From NCBI RefSeq assembly GCF_900182925.1, contig NZ_LT900024.1, positions 2,542,001 to 2,606,000 on the forward strand: a DNA stretch of 64,000 bases, given 5' to 3'. Below, one piece after another: positions 1 through 8,063 of this stretch (position 1 is its first letter; the number at the start of each line of letters is the position of its first letter). Both the position numbers and the translations under genes were made by a program. The notes below the pieces were generated by a model, which searched no databases, was not told the origin of the DNA, and saw only the letters and a program-made list of their open reading frames with translations. This DNA is from Psychrobacter sp. LV10R520-6 (GTDB lineage: Bacteria; Pseudomonadota; Gammaproteobacteria; Pseudomonadales; Moraxellaceae).

Positions 1-396
1 CGATATCAGGAGCGCCAACATAATGATGGCAACGCCCCAAACGGTACGGAAACGGTTTTTATCATTTTCAAAGCCGCCGCGCGATGAGGCACCAGAAGCT
101 CTATTAAAAGCGATTTTTTTACGGTTTTTGACACTGGTATACGCGCCTTGTTTCTCGCTCTTTTTTAGGCGACCAAACAGCGTAGTAGAGCGTTTTTTTG
201 GACTGTTTTTTGAAGAATCAGCTTTTGAGGAATTAGATTTTGTATTTTTAGCAGTAGCAGACTGACTATCTGCTTGAGCAGACTTAGCAGTGCTAGCGCG
301 GCGTAAAGGTTTAATTACCTTACCACTGGCTGGTTTTTTGTTAGTGTTTTTTGCTGAGCTTTTGTCGTTAGTTGAGCTGGGCTTTTTATCACTCAT
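1..396 (-). CDS. ftsI: FtsI / PBP3, N-terminal part (runs off left edge)
   Basis: Start of the septal peptidoglycan transpeptidase of the divisome; only about 132 codons are in the window and no catalytic domain is visible. The reading frame opens with ATG at 396, overlapping the ftsL stop by 4 bp (ATGA), the usual arrangement for ftsL-ftsI. The visible part is a long Lys/Ser/Asn-rich cytoplasmic tail of about 115 residues followed by the beginning of a hydrophobic segment (VWGVAIIMLALLIS), which fits the single N-terminal membrane anchor of FtsI. The tail is much longer than in E. coli FtsI. Identity rests mainly on position after ftsL and the anchor, since the transpeptidase domain lies outside the window. 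Confidence 0.8.
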   Translation of the reverse strand, partial: MSDKKPSSTNDKSSAKNTNKKPASGKVIKPLRRASTAKSAQADSQSATAKNTKSNSSKADSSKNSPKKRSTTLFGRLKKSEKQGAYTSVKNRKKIAFNRASGASSRGGFENDKNRFRTVWGVAIIMLALLIS

Positions 397-848
397 CGTC
401 CGGCCTCCATTACTGCGGAGTCAGTTGCAGAAGTCTCAGTTGCCGAGCTATTAGTTGAAAAGGCCTCAGGTTCAGCTATGGCCACACCCGGCTGAATAAT
501 TAGCTTATCTTTAAGAGTGGGCGTATACATACTTAGCTCAGCGACCGCGCGGCTGGCTATCTGCGGGGTGGCACTAAAGGTTTGCTGCTCAATCAAAAGA
601 CGTTGGTGCTCAACTTGCAGCTTGCGTTCTTGTTTTTTCATATCTTGTAAGGTTTTATAGTCCTGATGATATTGTTGAACGCCTTCGGCAGTTTTGACTC
701 CGCTCCACACAATGGCGGCTGCTAGTAGTAATAACACCACCACATAAATACTCACCACCCCAAAACGCCGGGCGAATAATTCTCCGACATCGGTAGTATT
801 GGTCGATCCACTGTTGCGACGGTTTGCAGCTTGGTCAGATATTGCCAT
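393..848 (-). CDS. ftsL: Cell division protein FtsL
   Basis: Small bitopic divisome protein that joins FtsB and FtsQ and helps activate FtsWI. The 151 residues comprise a cytoplasmic N-terminus, one membrane span at about residues 32-50 (VVSIYVVVLLLLAAAIVW), a periplasmic heptad-like coiled coil at about 60-100 (LQDMKKQERKLQVEHQRL), and an acidic low-complexity C-terminal tail of about 40 residues, longer than in E. coli. It overlaps ftsI by 4 bp and follows rsmH on the same strand, but 506 bp separate it from rsmH, where near-contiguity is usual. The assignment rests on topology plus gene order because FtsL sequences diverge strongly. Confidence 0.88.
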   Translation of the reverse strand: MAISDQAANRRNSGSTNTTDVGELFARRFGVVSIYVVVLLLLAAAIVWSGVKTAEGVQQYHQDYKTLQDMKKQERKLQVEHQRLLIEQQTFSATPQIASRAVAELSMYTPTLKDKLIIQPGVAIAEPEAFSTNSSATETSATDSAVMEAGR

Positions 849-946
849 GACGATCTCAGAAAAATAAACTTAAATATAAAAGAGGGATTAGGGTTACAGT
901 TTTTAAACGACCTACTTCCCACCAAAACCATCAATAAAAAACACTC

Positions 947-1087
947 ACTATAGTCAGAACTAAATAAAACGGATACACATATGGTTTTGGATAACTGGCA
1001 AAAATTTTTCTAGCTTGCTGTGTGACTGCGTCACTCCAGAGGCTTCGAAAATTTCTTCCAGCTATCCTGTATCTGTTTTAAAGCAGC
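947..1087. repeat. Dispersed 141-bp hairpin element, copy 1
   Basis: This segment recurs in reverse orientation at 47795-47935 with only scattered mismatches. Its core is a long imperfect palindrome: arms around ATAACTGGCAAAAATTTTTC and GAAAATTTCTTCCAGCTAT enclose an inner stem with TGAC-TGC-GTCA at the tip. No ORF is encoded. It fills most of the 849-1354 spacer between rsmH and ftsL; I see no gene elsewhere in that spacer. It resembles a small non-autonomous (MITE/REP-like) repeat. Known function: none that I recognise. Confidence 0.85.
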
Positions 1088-1354
1088 TTAGCTATAGTGC
1101 ATAACAGCCGCAAAGGCTTGCTATTAATGCAAGCACCAAAAATTCAAACAAAAATGCAACTGCTGAGCCTAGCAGACAATATTTACAGCTTTTTAACAGT
1201 TGCGTAGTCATTACTACATTAACATCAATTCAGTATGCAAAATGCCTGCTAATAACGGTTGATATTTGCGCCGTACTGACTGTTCACGATGAAGCAGACG
1301 TTTTCAGCTATCTATCATTTTCAACTAGGTGATTTTTTCAACTAGCTGCTGTTG

Positions 1355-2497
1355 TTAATGAGAGGCTGGTTGATACTCTGTATCCGTACGAGTTGCGGTC
1401 CGTAACCACGCACTACGCGAGCGCGGGTTGCCCGCTACTTCCGCTTTACTGGGGCCAATGCGTTTGGGCTTACTAAAGTAACGCGGACGGTTCGGTGGCA
1501 TCGGTGATTGCTCATCTTCAGGATATTGACCTTTACTATGGCGTTGCAGAAATTGCTTAATACGCCGATCCTCTAACGAATGAAAGCTAATCACGGCCAG
1601 CTGCCCGCCAGCTTTAATAATAGGAAGGCTTTGCTCTAAAAAGCTATCAACATCACCAAGCTCATTATTAATAAAAATACGCATGGCTTGGAAACTTTGA
1701 GTGGCAGGGTGCTTGCCTCTTTGCCAATTAGGATGCGCAACCTTAATAACTTCTGCCAGCTCTAAGGTAGAAGTATAACGGCTCATCTCTTTAATCGCCC
1801 GCGCAATCCGGCGACTGTGACGCTCCTCACCAAATTCGTATAATACATTGGCTAAGGTTTCATCATCGACCTGCTCAAGCCATTCAGCAACGGATTGACC
1901 GCGAGTGGTATCCATGCGCATGTCTATCGCGCCATCACGCATAAAGCTAAAACCGCGACTGCCATCGTCAATCTGCGGCGAGGAAACGCCCAAATCCGCC
2001 ATTAGCCCATCCACTTGCGTGATACCCATCGCCGCTAAGCTGTCGGTTAAATTGGCAAAGCTATCATGAATAACATGCACGCGGCTGTCTTTGCTTGCCA
2101 ACTCGTGGGCAACGGTAATGGCCGTTGGGTCTTTATCGATAACGATAAGCTGTGCATCATCAGCCAACTGTGATAATAACAATCGGCTATGACCGCCGCG
2201 CCCAAAGGTTGCATCGACATAGACACCGCTAGCTTGCAGGCTATTTTGACCATCTGGGTCATTTTCTGGTAACGATTTGACGCCTAGCACTGCGGCAATC
2301 GCTTCTGGTAATAATACCGCATCATGCACGAAGCTTAATTCGTCGGGCGTGGTAGGGTCTTGAATAGATGAATTATCCATAGTAGAAGATTCATCCGGCA
2401 TAGCGGAAGGATCTGCGACAGATGAAGAACTGGCTTTCGAATTTGGCTTAGTCTTCGACTTAGAATTTGGTTTAAACTTTGATAGCGACACAAACAA
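1355..2497 (-). CDS. rsmH: 16S rRNA (cytosine1402-N4)-methyltransferase RsmH (MraW)
   Basis: SAM-dependent enzyme that N4-methylates C1402 of 16S rRNA in the decoding centre. Visible hallmarks are the SAM-binding motif VDATFGRGGHS near residue 93, the block DGLMADLGVSSPQIDDGSRG, and the C-terminal VISFHSLEDRRIKQF. At 380 residues it is some 60 longer than typical members; the excess is an N-terminal Ser/Lys/Asp-rich extension (residues 1-56) before the conserved HDAVLLPEAI start. A shorter in-frame start is possible. It opens the dcw cluster here, divergent from gltX. No mraZ lies upstream, and the gap to ftsL is unusually long. Confidence 0.95.
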   Translation of the reverse strand: MFVSLSKFKPNSKSKTKPNSKASSSSVADPSAMPDESSTMDNSSIQDPTTPDELSFVHDAVLLPEAIAAVLGVKSLPENDPDGQNSLQASGVYVDATFGRGGHSRLLLSQLADDAQLIVIDKDPTAITVAHELASKDSRVHVIHDSFANLTDSLAAMGITQVDGLMADLGVSSPQIDDGSRGFSFMRDGAIDMRMDTTRGQSVAEWLEQVDDETLANVLYEFGEERHSRRIARAIKEMSRYTSTLELAEVIKVAHPNWQRGKHPATQSFQAMRIFINNELGDVDSFLEQSLPIIKAGGQLAVISFHSLEDRRIKQFLQRHSKGQYPEDEQSPMPPNRPRYFSKPKRIGPSKAEVAGNPRSRSAWLRTATRTDTEYQPASH

Positions 2498-2643
2498 CTC
2501 AATAAATGACGACCAATGAGGCCATTAATAGTAAAAAATTAGATAAAAATAAACAAGTTAGGACTTACCTAACATTATTATCGCAAGGATACATCTGTAG
2601 TCAAGCACCATCTGGCCTTTTCAGCAAAAATATTACTTATCCC

Positions 2644-2652
2644 TGTTATAAT
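2644..2652 (+). promoter_or_regulatory. Extended -10 promoter candidate for gltX
   Basis: The sequence TGTTATAAT is a perfect TGn extended -10 plus TATAAT box in the rsmH-gltX divergent spacer, about 100 bp upstream of the gltX ATG. No good -35 box is present at 17 bp, as expected for extended -10 promoters. A match by eye only. Confidence 0.45.
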
Positions 2653-2750
2653 AGCGCTATATTTTACGCTATATGGCACTATAACGGCTCCTTTTCCTTA
2701 TATTTTTTATCTGACGCTTTTTAATTAACAATAATTATTTTGAGACCATT

Positions 2751-4307
2751 ATGACTCCAACCACAGCTTCTGCTAATAATAGTACCCACAATACCCGTCC
2801 TGTACGTACTCGAATTGCCCCCTCGCCTACTGGTTTCCCTCATGTGGGCACTGCTTATATCGCGCTATTTAATTTAGCTTTTGCCAAAGCGCATGGCGGC
2901 GAATTTATTTTACGCATCGAAGACACCGACCAAGTCCGATCTACTGAGCAATCTGAACAAATGATTTTGGATGCACTACGCTGGGTAGGCCTTGATTGGG
3001 CGGAAGGTCCTGACGTCGGTGGCCCACATGCCCCGTATCGTCAAAGTGAACGCGCTGATATTTATAAAAATCATGCACAGCAGCTATTAGATAGCGATCA
3101 TGCGTTTCGCTGTTTTTGTACCAGCGAGGAGCTAGACGCCATGCGCGCTGAGCAAATGGCCAATGGCGAAAGCCCTCGTTATGATGGCCGCTATGCTAAT
3201 TTGTCACGTGAAGAATCCGATAAAATGGTCGCCGATGGCATGCCGTATGTGATTCGTATGCGCGTACCCTCTGAAGGCGTTTGCCGTGTTGAAGACATGC
3301 TACGCGGAACAGTTGAGATTCCTTGGGCGCAAGTTGATATGCAAGTATTGCTCAAAACTGATGGCTTGCCGACTTATCACCTTGCCAACGTCGTCGATGA
3401 CCATTTAATGAAAATCAGCCACGTATTGCGCGGTGAAGAATGGCTCAACTCTGCACCCAAACATCAATTGCTCTATGAATATTTTGGCTGGGAAATGCCA
3501 GTGCTGTGCCACATGCCCCTACTACGTAACCCTGATAAATCCAAACTGTCTAAACGTAAAAATCCTACCTCTATCACTTACTACCGTGATGCTGGCGTGT
3601 TACCTGAAGCCTTACTCAACTATTTAGGTCGTATGGGTTATTCTATGCCTGATGAGGCCGAACAGTTTACTTTAGAAGAAATGATCGCCAGTTTTGATAT
3701 TCAGCGGGTCTCCCTAGGCGGCCCTATCTTTGATATTGAAAAGCTGAACTGGCTGAATGCGGAATGGTTACGTGCTTTGACGCCAGAAGAGCTGAAAAAT
3801 AAAATTCTTGCATGGGCAAATGATAGCGATAAATTGACCGCTATGGCTGCAGCCATTCAACCACGTATTGAGCTACTCTCCGATGCAGTTAATTGGGGAG
3901 CCTTTTATTTCCAAAACCTACCCAATGTCACGGCTGAAAGCTTTACTCATAAATCGCTGACTCCTGAACAAATTATGGAAATGTTGCAACTGACTATTTG
4001 GCAGCTTGAAGCGCTACCCACTTGGTCTGAAGAAAACATCTATGCGACTATAAAAGGTCTCTCTGCTGAACTCGATATCAAAATGCGCGACTTTATTGCG
4101 CCCTTCTTTATCGCTATTGCAGGTAGCACGTCATCGACGCCAGTGATGAACTCTATGGCTATTATTGGTGCGGATATGACGCTTATACGTCTGCGTCATG
4201 GTGTTAACGTGCTTGGCGGCTTGGGTAAAAAGAAGCTTAAAAAATTAGAGAAACAAGCGGCTGACTTGCCAGACTTTTTAGCTGCTGATGATGATGAGAA
4301 CCGTTAA
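2751..4307 (+). CDS. gltX: Glutamyl-tRNA synthetase
   Basis: Class I aminoacyl-tRNA synthetase that charges tRNA-Glu with glutamate in the cytosol. The Rossmann-fold signature is [15 protein letters not shown] (HIGH-equivalent PHVG at residues 30-33), followed by [12 protein letters not shown]; the KMSKS-equivalent loop is KLSKRK near residue 264. The C-terminal anticodon-binding helical domain follows and ends in a Lys-rich stretch. The 518 residues slightly exceed the usual 470-500, mostly through about 18 extra N-terminal residues. It stands alone, divergent from rsmH. A tRNA-Glu gene lies about 0.9 kb downstream, an attractive but possibly accidental proximity. Confidence 0.97.
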   Translation: MTPTTASANNSTHNTRPVRTRIAPSPTGFPHVGTAYIALFNLAFAKAHGGEFILRIEDTDQVRSTEQSEQMILDALRWVGLDWAEGPDVGGPHAPYRQSERADIYKNHAQQLLDSDHAFRCFCTSEELDAMRAEQMANGESPRYDGRYANLSREESDKMVADGMPYVIRMRVPSEGVCRVEDMLRGTVEIPWAQVDMQVLLKTDGLPTYHLANVVDDHLMKISHVLRGEEWLNSAPKHQLLYEYFGWEMPVLCHMPLLRNPDKSKLSKRKNPTSITYYRDAGVLPEALLNYLGRMGYSMPDEAEQFTLEEMIASFDIQRVSLGGPIFDIEKLNWLNAEWLRALTPEELKNKILAWANDSDKLTAMAAAIQPRIELLSDAVNWGAFYFQNLPNVTAESFTHKSLTPEQIMEMLQLTIWQLEALPTWSEENIYATIKGLSAELDIKMRDFIAPFFIAIAGSTSSTPVMNSMAIIGADMTLIRLRHGVNVLGGLGKKKLKKLEKQAADLPDFLAADDDENR

Positions 4308-4388
4308 AAATTTTGTTCTTGAAAAAGCCACTTTAATTTTAGGTTCGCAAGAGAAATTCTTTAAGTAGGATTTCCCACAGAATTTATT

Positions 4389-4420
4389 AAAAAAAATCAG
4401 GTCAGGCTATCCTTGACCTG
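4389..4420 (-). terminator. Rho-independent terminator pointing leftward
   Basis: Read on the minus strand, a 7-bp perfect stem (CAGGTCA/TGACCTG) with a 9-nt loop is followed by A and eight T residues. On the plus strand there is no T-tract after the stem, so it is a poor terminator for gltX. No minus-strand gene lies upstream of it. Confidence 0.6.
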
Positions 4421-4469
4421 TCTTACGTTAAAAATGATATTTTACTGAACTTATCGATTGGAAATGAAT

Positions 4470-4835
4470 ATGGCAGCTAAGACCGTCACTATAGAAAATA
4501 AAGACTATATTTTTTCAACTCAAAAGGAGGCGCAGCAATATTATAATAGGATAGTAAAAGAACTTTATGATACTGAGCTCACTCTTGCAAATGGACAGGA
4601 TTTTGAAGATTTAAAGTGGATATATACCGCTTACTGTGGTTATATCCACTACCAGTTAGATCGATTAGAAAATACTGACATTATTGGTTTTAAAGGGGTA
4701 AAAACTGTACGGCAAAATAGTGGCCAATACATTCCCACTGAGTGTTGTGCCGTCGTTTTTTCTGATGGGACTGAAGAAGAGTTTTTTATAGATAAAGCCA
4801 TTAAAGAAATTGCCATTAAGCAAAACCCACGATAG
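4470..4835 (+). CDS. Small cytosolic protein, possibly DUF3223-like
   Basis: About 121 residues from the ATG at 4470 (GGAA 6 nt upstream); TTG at 4458 and ATG at 4464 are alternative starts in the same frame. The protein has no signal peptide or membrane span. It begins with a short beta-type stretch (KTVTIENKDYIFSTQKEAQQ), a helical acidic middle with aromatic residues, and a C-terminal block CCAVVFSDGTEEEFFIDKAI. This overall pattern reminds me of the DUF3223 family, but I cannot confirm it. It sits between gltX and the tRNA pair and could be monocistronic. Function unknown. Confidence 0.7.
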   Translation: MAAKTVTIENKDYIFSTQKEAQQYYNRIVKELYDTELTLANGQDFEDLKWIYTAYCGYIHYQLDRLENTDIIGFKGVKTVRQNSGQYIPTECCAVVFSDGTEEEFFIDKAIKEIAIKQNPR

Positions 4836-4912
4836 TTCGTACTAGTGATTCAAGTGAAACCGCTTTAAACGCCTCTTTTAGAAAATTTATTGCGTATTTA
4901 CTAAAATAGCGG

Positions 4913-4941
4913 TTGACAACCCTTCTCTACTTACCTAAAAT
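4913..4941 (+). promoter_or_regulatory. Sigma70 promoter of the tRNA unit
   Basis: TTGACA (4913-4918), a 17-bp spacer and TAAAAT (4936-4941) lie 17 bp before the tRNA-Ala 5' end. Box quality and distance are what one expects of a strong stable-RNA promoter. Confidence 0.85.
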
Positions 4942-4958
4942 ACGCACACTCTTAGCGA

Positions 4959-5034
4959 GGGGCTATAGCTCAGTTGGTAGAGCACTTGCATGGCATGCAA
5001 GGGGTCAACGGTTCGACTCCGTTTAGCTCCACCA
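4959..5034 (+). tRNA. tRNA-Ala (GGC anticodon)
   Basis: A 76-nt cloverleaf with CCA encoded. The acceptor GGGGCTA pairs with TAGCTCC, the D arm is AGCTCAGTTGGTAGAGC, the anticodon stem is CTTGC/GCAAG with loop ATGGCAT giving anticodon GGC, and the T arm contains GGTTCGACTCC. It is first in a two-tRNA unit. Confidence 0.96.
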
Positions 5035-5189
5035 CGCTATTTATGGTAAAGTGCAGCACTACTAAGCTTTATTATAAGTACCTTGCTAATAGTACAGCAT
5101 CACCTAGGCACCGCTTATTTTTAAGCAATCTGATGTTGTTGATTACCGTTATAGCACTATGAACTATAGTATCTATAACAACTCTATGC

Positions 5190-5265
5190 GTCCCCATCGT
5201 CTAGAGGCCTAGGACACCGCCCTTTCACGGCGGTAACGGGGGTTCGAACCCCCCTGGGGACGCCA
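5190..5265 (+). tRNA. tRNA-Glu (TTC anticodon)
   Basis: A 76-nt cloverleaf with CCA encoded. The acceptor GTCCCCA pairs with TGGGGAC, the anticodon stem is CCGCC/GGCGG with loop CTTTCAC giving anticodon TTC, and the T loop is GTTCGAAC. It lies 155 bp after tRNA-Ala with no new strong promoter evident, so it is probably co-transcribed. Confidence 0.96.
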
Positions 5266-5331
5266 CTATTCGGCGTCACTTATTAGCACTTTTGCGAAGT
5301 TGCATAAGATTAGACTGATAAGCGTAGCATC

Positions 5332-5363
5332 AAAAAGCCCAATCATCGCGATTGGGCTTTTTT
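5332..5363 (+). terminator. Terminator of the tRNA unit
   Basis: The perfect stem AAGCCCAAT/ATTGGGCTT around CATCGCG (9 bp including the A/T ends) is followed by a run of T residues. The symmetric A-run also allows leftward use. Confidence 0.85.
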
Positions 5364-5715
5364 CCGTCTGTCTTTTATGATAGCTGGCTTGTAATGGCTT
5401 TTTACAATAGATGTCTAAGACGTTTCGTTGACTATAAAAATTTTCTCTAGTAAGAATATCTCCTATTAGACTAACGAAAAAATTACGTGAACTTACATTA
5501 ACCCGTTTCATTGACATAGTGTAACGCCTTTATACACAATGTTAGCGTTTTCCTACTTAAAAGTATTATTAATTCATCGCTTTATTTCTTATCATGTTGT
5601 TGTATTTATTGAACTTATAAGTAGTCTTACAGAAATTATTTATAAGATCTGAATTAAACAGCTTATATCATACTGAGAAAAAGCTATCAAAATAATTTAC
5701 TATTAAGGAATGTCT
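5364..5715. other. AT-rich non-coding spacer
   Basis: This is about 350 bp between the tRNA terminator and the next gene. I see no ORF with coding character, no tRNA and no clear repeat. It presumably carries the promoter of the downstream membrane-protein gene, but I cannot pick boxes confidently. Confidence 0.5.
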
Positions 5716-6762
5716 ATGTCACCTACCTATTCGCTTCAACGTCGTCCATCGTGGCGCGGTGTGCTAGCAGGTCTCGTCATGGGACTGATAGTTGTCATGG
5801 CGATGATTGCCCTTGCTCTGGTTCTCAGCTCATTTTTACCTTTCGATCTAAAAGGTACTAGTATTGCCGCTGGTATTTATGCAGCAATTACTGCAATAGT
5901 CAGTGCTTTTGTGGCAGGCTATTTTGCGATTAAGTTTTCAGCGCCTGAAGCATTATTCGGCGATGGTACAGATATTGATCCAAAAGATGCCAGCTTAACT
6001 GGTATGTTAACTGCTGCATTGATCGTGTTACTGACTACATTTTTTGCTATGAGCAGTGCCACTAGTATTTTAGCAACCGCAGGTAATGCTGTTGGTGGTA
6101 CGGTTAGTACTGTAGCTAAAACCACAGCAGCTACAGCGTCAGCAGTAGGCACAGCAGCGGCATCTGTGCCAGAAGGCACTGTACAACAAGTGCAACAACA
6201 AGCGCAGGAAGTTTACCAAAAAGTATCTGGTGAAATTAGCCAAGAAGACGTACGCGAAATGATTGCTAAGAACACGCAGAATTTAAATGAACAACAGCTT
6301 GAAGCCAGTGGTAATGTGCTTTATGAGATGGTAAATAGCACGCAAAACGAAGTTGCCGATATGGACTTTACCAGCATCGATACATGGCGCAACATTGATG
6401 ACTATGCTAAACAGCGCATGGCATCTATCGAACAAACCTTACAAGGTCCTGAGCTTATTACTCGCTTAGAATCAGAAGGCCTAACTGAAGCACAAGCTAT
6501 CGAAGTTCGTAGTGAAGTTACTCAGTCATTTAATGAATACAAAATGCAAACTGAGCAATATATCGCTCAAGCTCAACAAACCGTTGATCAAAGTCTAGAC
6601 CAAGCTGAAGATGTTGCTCGTAAAGCAGCTTTATATACTGGTTTATTCTGGTTAATCAGTGCATTGCTAACCTTTATCGCTAGTACCTTTGGTGCTAAAA
6701 GTGCAGCAGCGAACTATCGTTTAGATAAGCCTATCGTAACTCTAGGCGACAACGTTAAATAA
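5716..6762 (+). CDS. Membrane protein with central coiled-coil region
   Basis: About 348 residues from the ATG at 5716, which has AAGGA 6 nt upstream; an in-frame ATG at 5710 is too close to it. Two or three membrane spans come first (about residues 17-43, 50-75 and 95-120), then an Ala/Thr-rich linker and a Gln/Glu-rich helical region (about 155-305, with VQQVQQQAQEVYQKVSGEIS and repeated QAQQTVDQ-type heptads), and a final span near 308-335 (LFWLISALLTFIASTFGAK). The central helical part would lie on one side of the membrane. Family not recognised; function unknown. It stands alone with its own terminator. Confidence 0.85.
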   Translation: MSPTYSLQRRPSWRGVLAGLVMGLIVVMAMIALALVLSSFLPFDLKGTSIAAGIYAAITAIVSAFVAGYFAIKFSAPEALFGDGTDIDPKDASLTGMLTAALIVLLTTFFAMSSATSILATAGNAVGGTVSTVAKTTAATASAVGTAAASVPEGTVQQVQQQAQEVYQKVSGEISQEDVREMIAKNTQNLNEQQLEASGNVLYEMVNSTQNEVADMDFTSIDTWRNIDDYAKQRMASIEQTLQGPELITRLESEGLTEAQAIEVRSEVTQSFNEYKMQTEQYIAQAQQTVDQSLDQAEDVARKAALYTGLFWLISALLTFIASTFGAKSAAANYRLDKPIVTLGDNVK

Positions 6763-6809
6763 GCAGCAATATTGAATAAAAAATGATGTTAAACATATCT
6801 CTAAAACAG

Positions 6810-6839
6810 AAAGCCCAATCGTAAAGATTGGGCTTTTTT
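6810..6839. terminator. Bidirectional terminator
   Basis: AAAGCCCAATC-GTAAA-GATTGGGCTTTTTT forms an 11-bp perfect stem with U-runs in both directions. It sits between two convergent genes and can serve both. The stem sequence resembles that of the tRNA-unit terminator at 5332. Confidence 0.88.
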
Positions 6840-6974
6840 GTGCTTGTTTCTATTGGCACAAGCTGTTTATTTAACGAGGCAAATCGATACCACTTGGGAA
6901 TGGTGTCACCACTTAGCAAAAGGATCAACGGTGTTAAATTTTTTATGGGCAAGTCATTTGATAAACGAGCTTAA

Positions 6975-7874
6975 TTAATGGACCAGTTTTTTTAAAGATA
7001 AATTTAAAGATAAGTACGTGCCAACCAATATCACCACTGAGCCAATGATTGCCCCTATATCCAATGCTTCACCAAGTAACACATAACCGAAGAATATCGC
7101 AAAAATAGGAATGACTAAGGTAATGCTGGTCGCCCGCATAGCGCCAATATTTTTAATAAGTCGGTTCATAAAAATTAATGCGATAGCCGTCGAAAACACC
7201 CCAATACAAATCACAGATAACCAAGCTTTAAGACTAATACTTTTGCCATACGGAAATTCATACACGGCAATGGGTAGCATGACCAAGCTGGCAATGATTA
7301 GCGAGCCCGCTGTGATCGCAATCGGCGAAAGGTCTTCTAAATAGTTTCTGGTGATATTGGCCCCTGTCGCATAACCAACACAGGCCAATAAGGCGTAACC
7401 CATTGGCAGCAACCCTGTACCTAGATCTAAAATTTGTCCTTGCTCGTCAAATAAGCGCTCACTCATTAAAATACCGACCCCAACCACGCCAATGATCAAC
7501 CCTAAGGTTTGTTTCTTAGCCAGTTTATCGTTGAAAAACTTACTGGCGATAAACCCACTCATCATGGGGACGGAGGCATTAATCACCGCCAATACACCCG
7601 CATTCACTGACTGTGCTGAGAAAGAAAATAGCACAAATGGAATGGCAGCGGAGAATAAACCGACTACTGCCAGCACTTTGAAATTTTCACGAATACCTTC
7701 TCGACTTTTTGGATATAGCACCACAAAAATAAGCATGGTTAGCCCAGCAAATACCACACGCAAGCTTGCAAAGGCCAACGAGCCAAACTCAGGCACACCC
7801 ACTCGGTAAAATATAAAAGATAGCGACCACATAAAGGACAGCGTAAAAAAGATGATAAGGTCGCGTCTGGTCAT
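6975..7874 (-). CDS. EamA/DMT-family inner-membrane transporter
   Basis: The 299 residues form about ten hydrophobic segments in the two-fold EamA repeat layout, with the second half beginning near residue 150 (GTGLLPMGYALLACVGYATG). Typical EamA features are the N-terminal FFTLSFMWSLSFIFYRVG and the segment INASVPMMSGFIASKFFNDK at the end of the first repeat. Members export amino acids or metabolites; the substrate here cannot be read from sequence. It converges with the preceding gene at the terminator near 6825. Start at ATG 7874. Confidence 0.88.
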   Translation of the reverse strand: MTRRDLIIFFTLSFMWSLSFIFYRVGVPEFGSLAFASLRVVFAGLTMLIFVVLYPKSREGIRENFKVLAVVGLFSAAIPFVLFSFSAQSVNAGVLAVINASVPMMSGFIASKFFNDKLAKKQTLGLIIGVVGVGILMSERLFDEQGQILDLGTGLLPMGYALLACVGYATGANITRNYLEDLSPIAITAGSLIIASLVMLPIAVYEFPYGKSISLKAWLSVICIGVFSTAIALIFMNRLIKNIGAMRATSITLVIPIFAIFFGYVLLGEALDIGAIIGSVVILVGTYLSLNLSLKKLVH

Positions 7875-8012
7875 TTGTTAACTCGATTTTGATGTTTAGA
7901 CTGCTTTAGCTAAGTCGTTAAAAATATCGTGATGATAACTTTTTAATGGCTTTAGGGGTGGGGTTTTTATGTGTTTATAGGCAACCACACTATAAACATT
8001 CAATCACCCAAT

Positions 8013-8041
8013 AAAAAACCCCAACATGACGTTGAGGTTTT
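8013..8041 (-). terminator. acnA terminator
   Basis: On the minus strand, an ACCTCAAC/GTTGGGGT stem (one G-T pair) with a GTCAT loop is followed by a T-rich run about 22 bp after the acnA stop. Confidence 0.8.
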
Positions 8042-8063
8042 ATTTAATTAAAGATTTTAGAAA

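Noticed and set aside
2506..2724. 72-codon plus-strand ORF between rsmH and gltX
   Set aside because: It covers the gltX promoter region, has no ribosome-binding site and its composition is that of non-coding AT-rich DNA.
5266..5517. 83-codon minus-strand ORF after tRNA-Glu
   Set aside because: It runs through the tRNA-unit terminator and has no family resemblance or ribosome-binding site.
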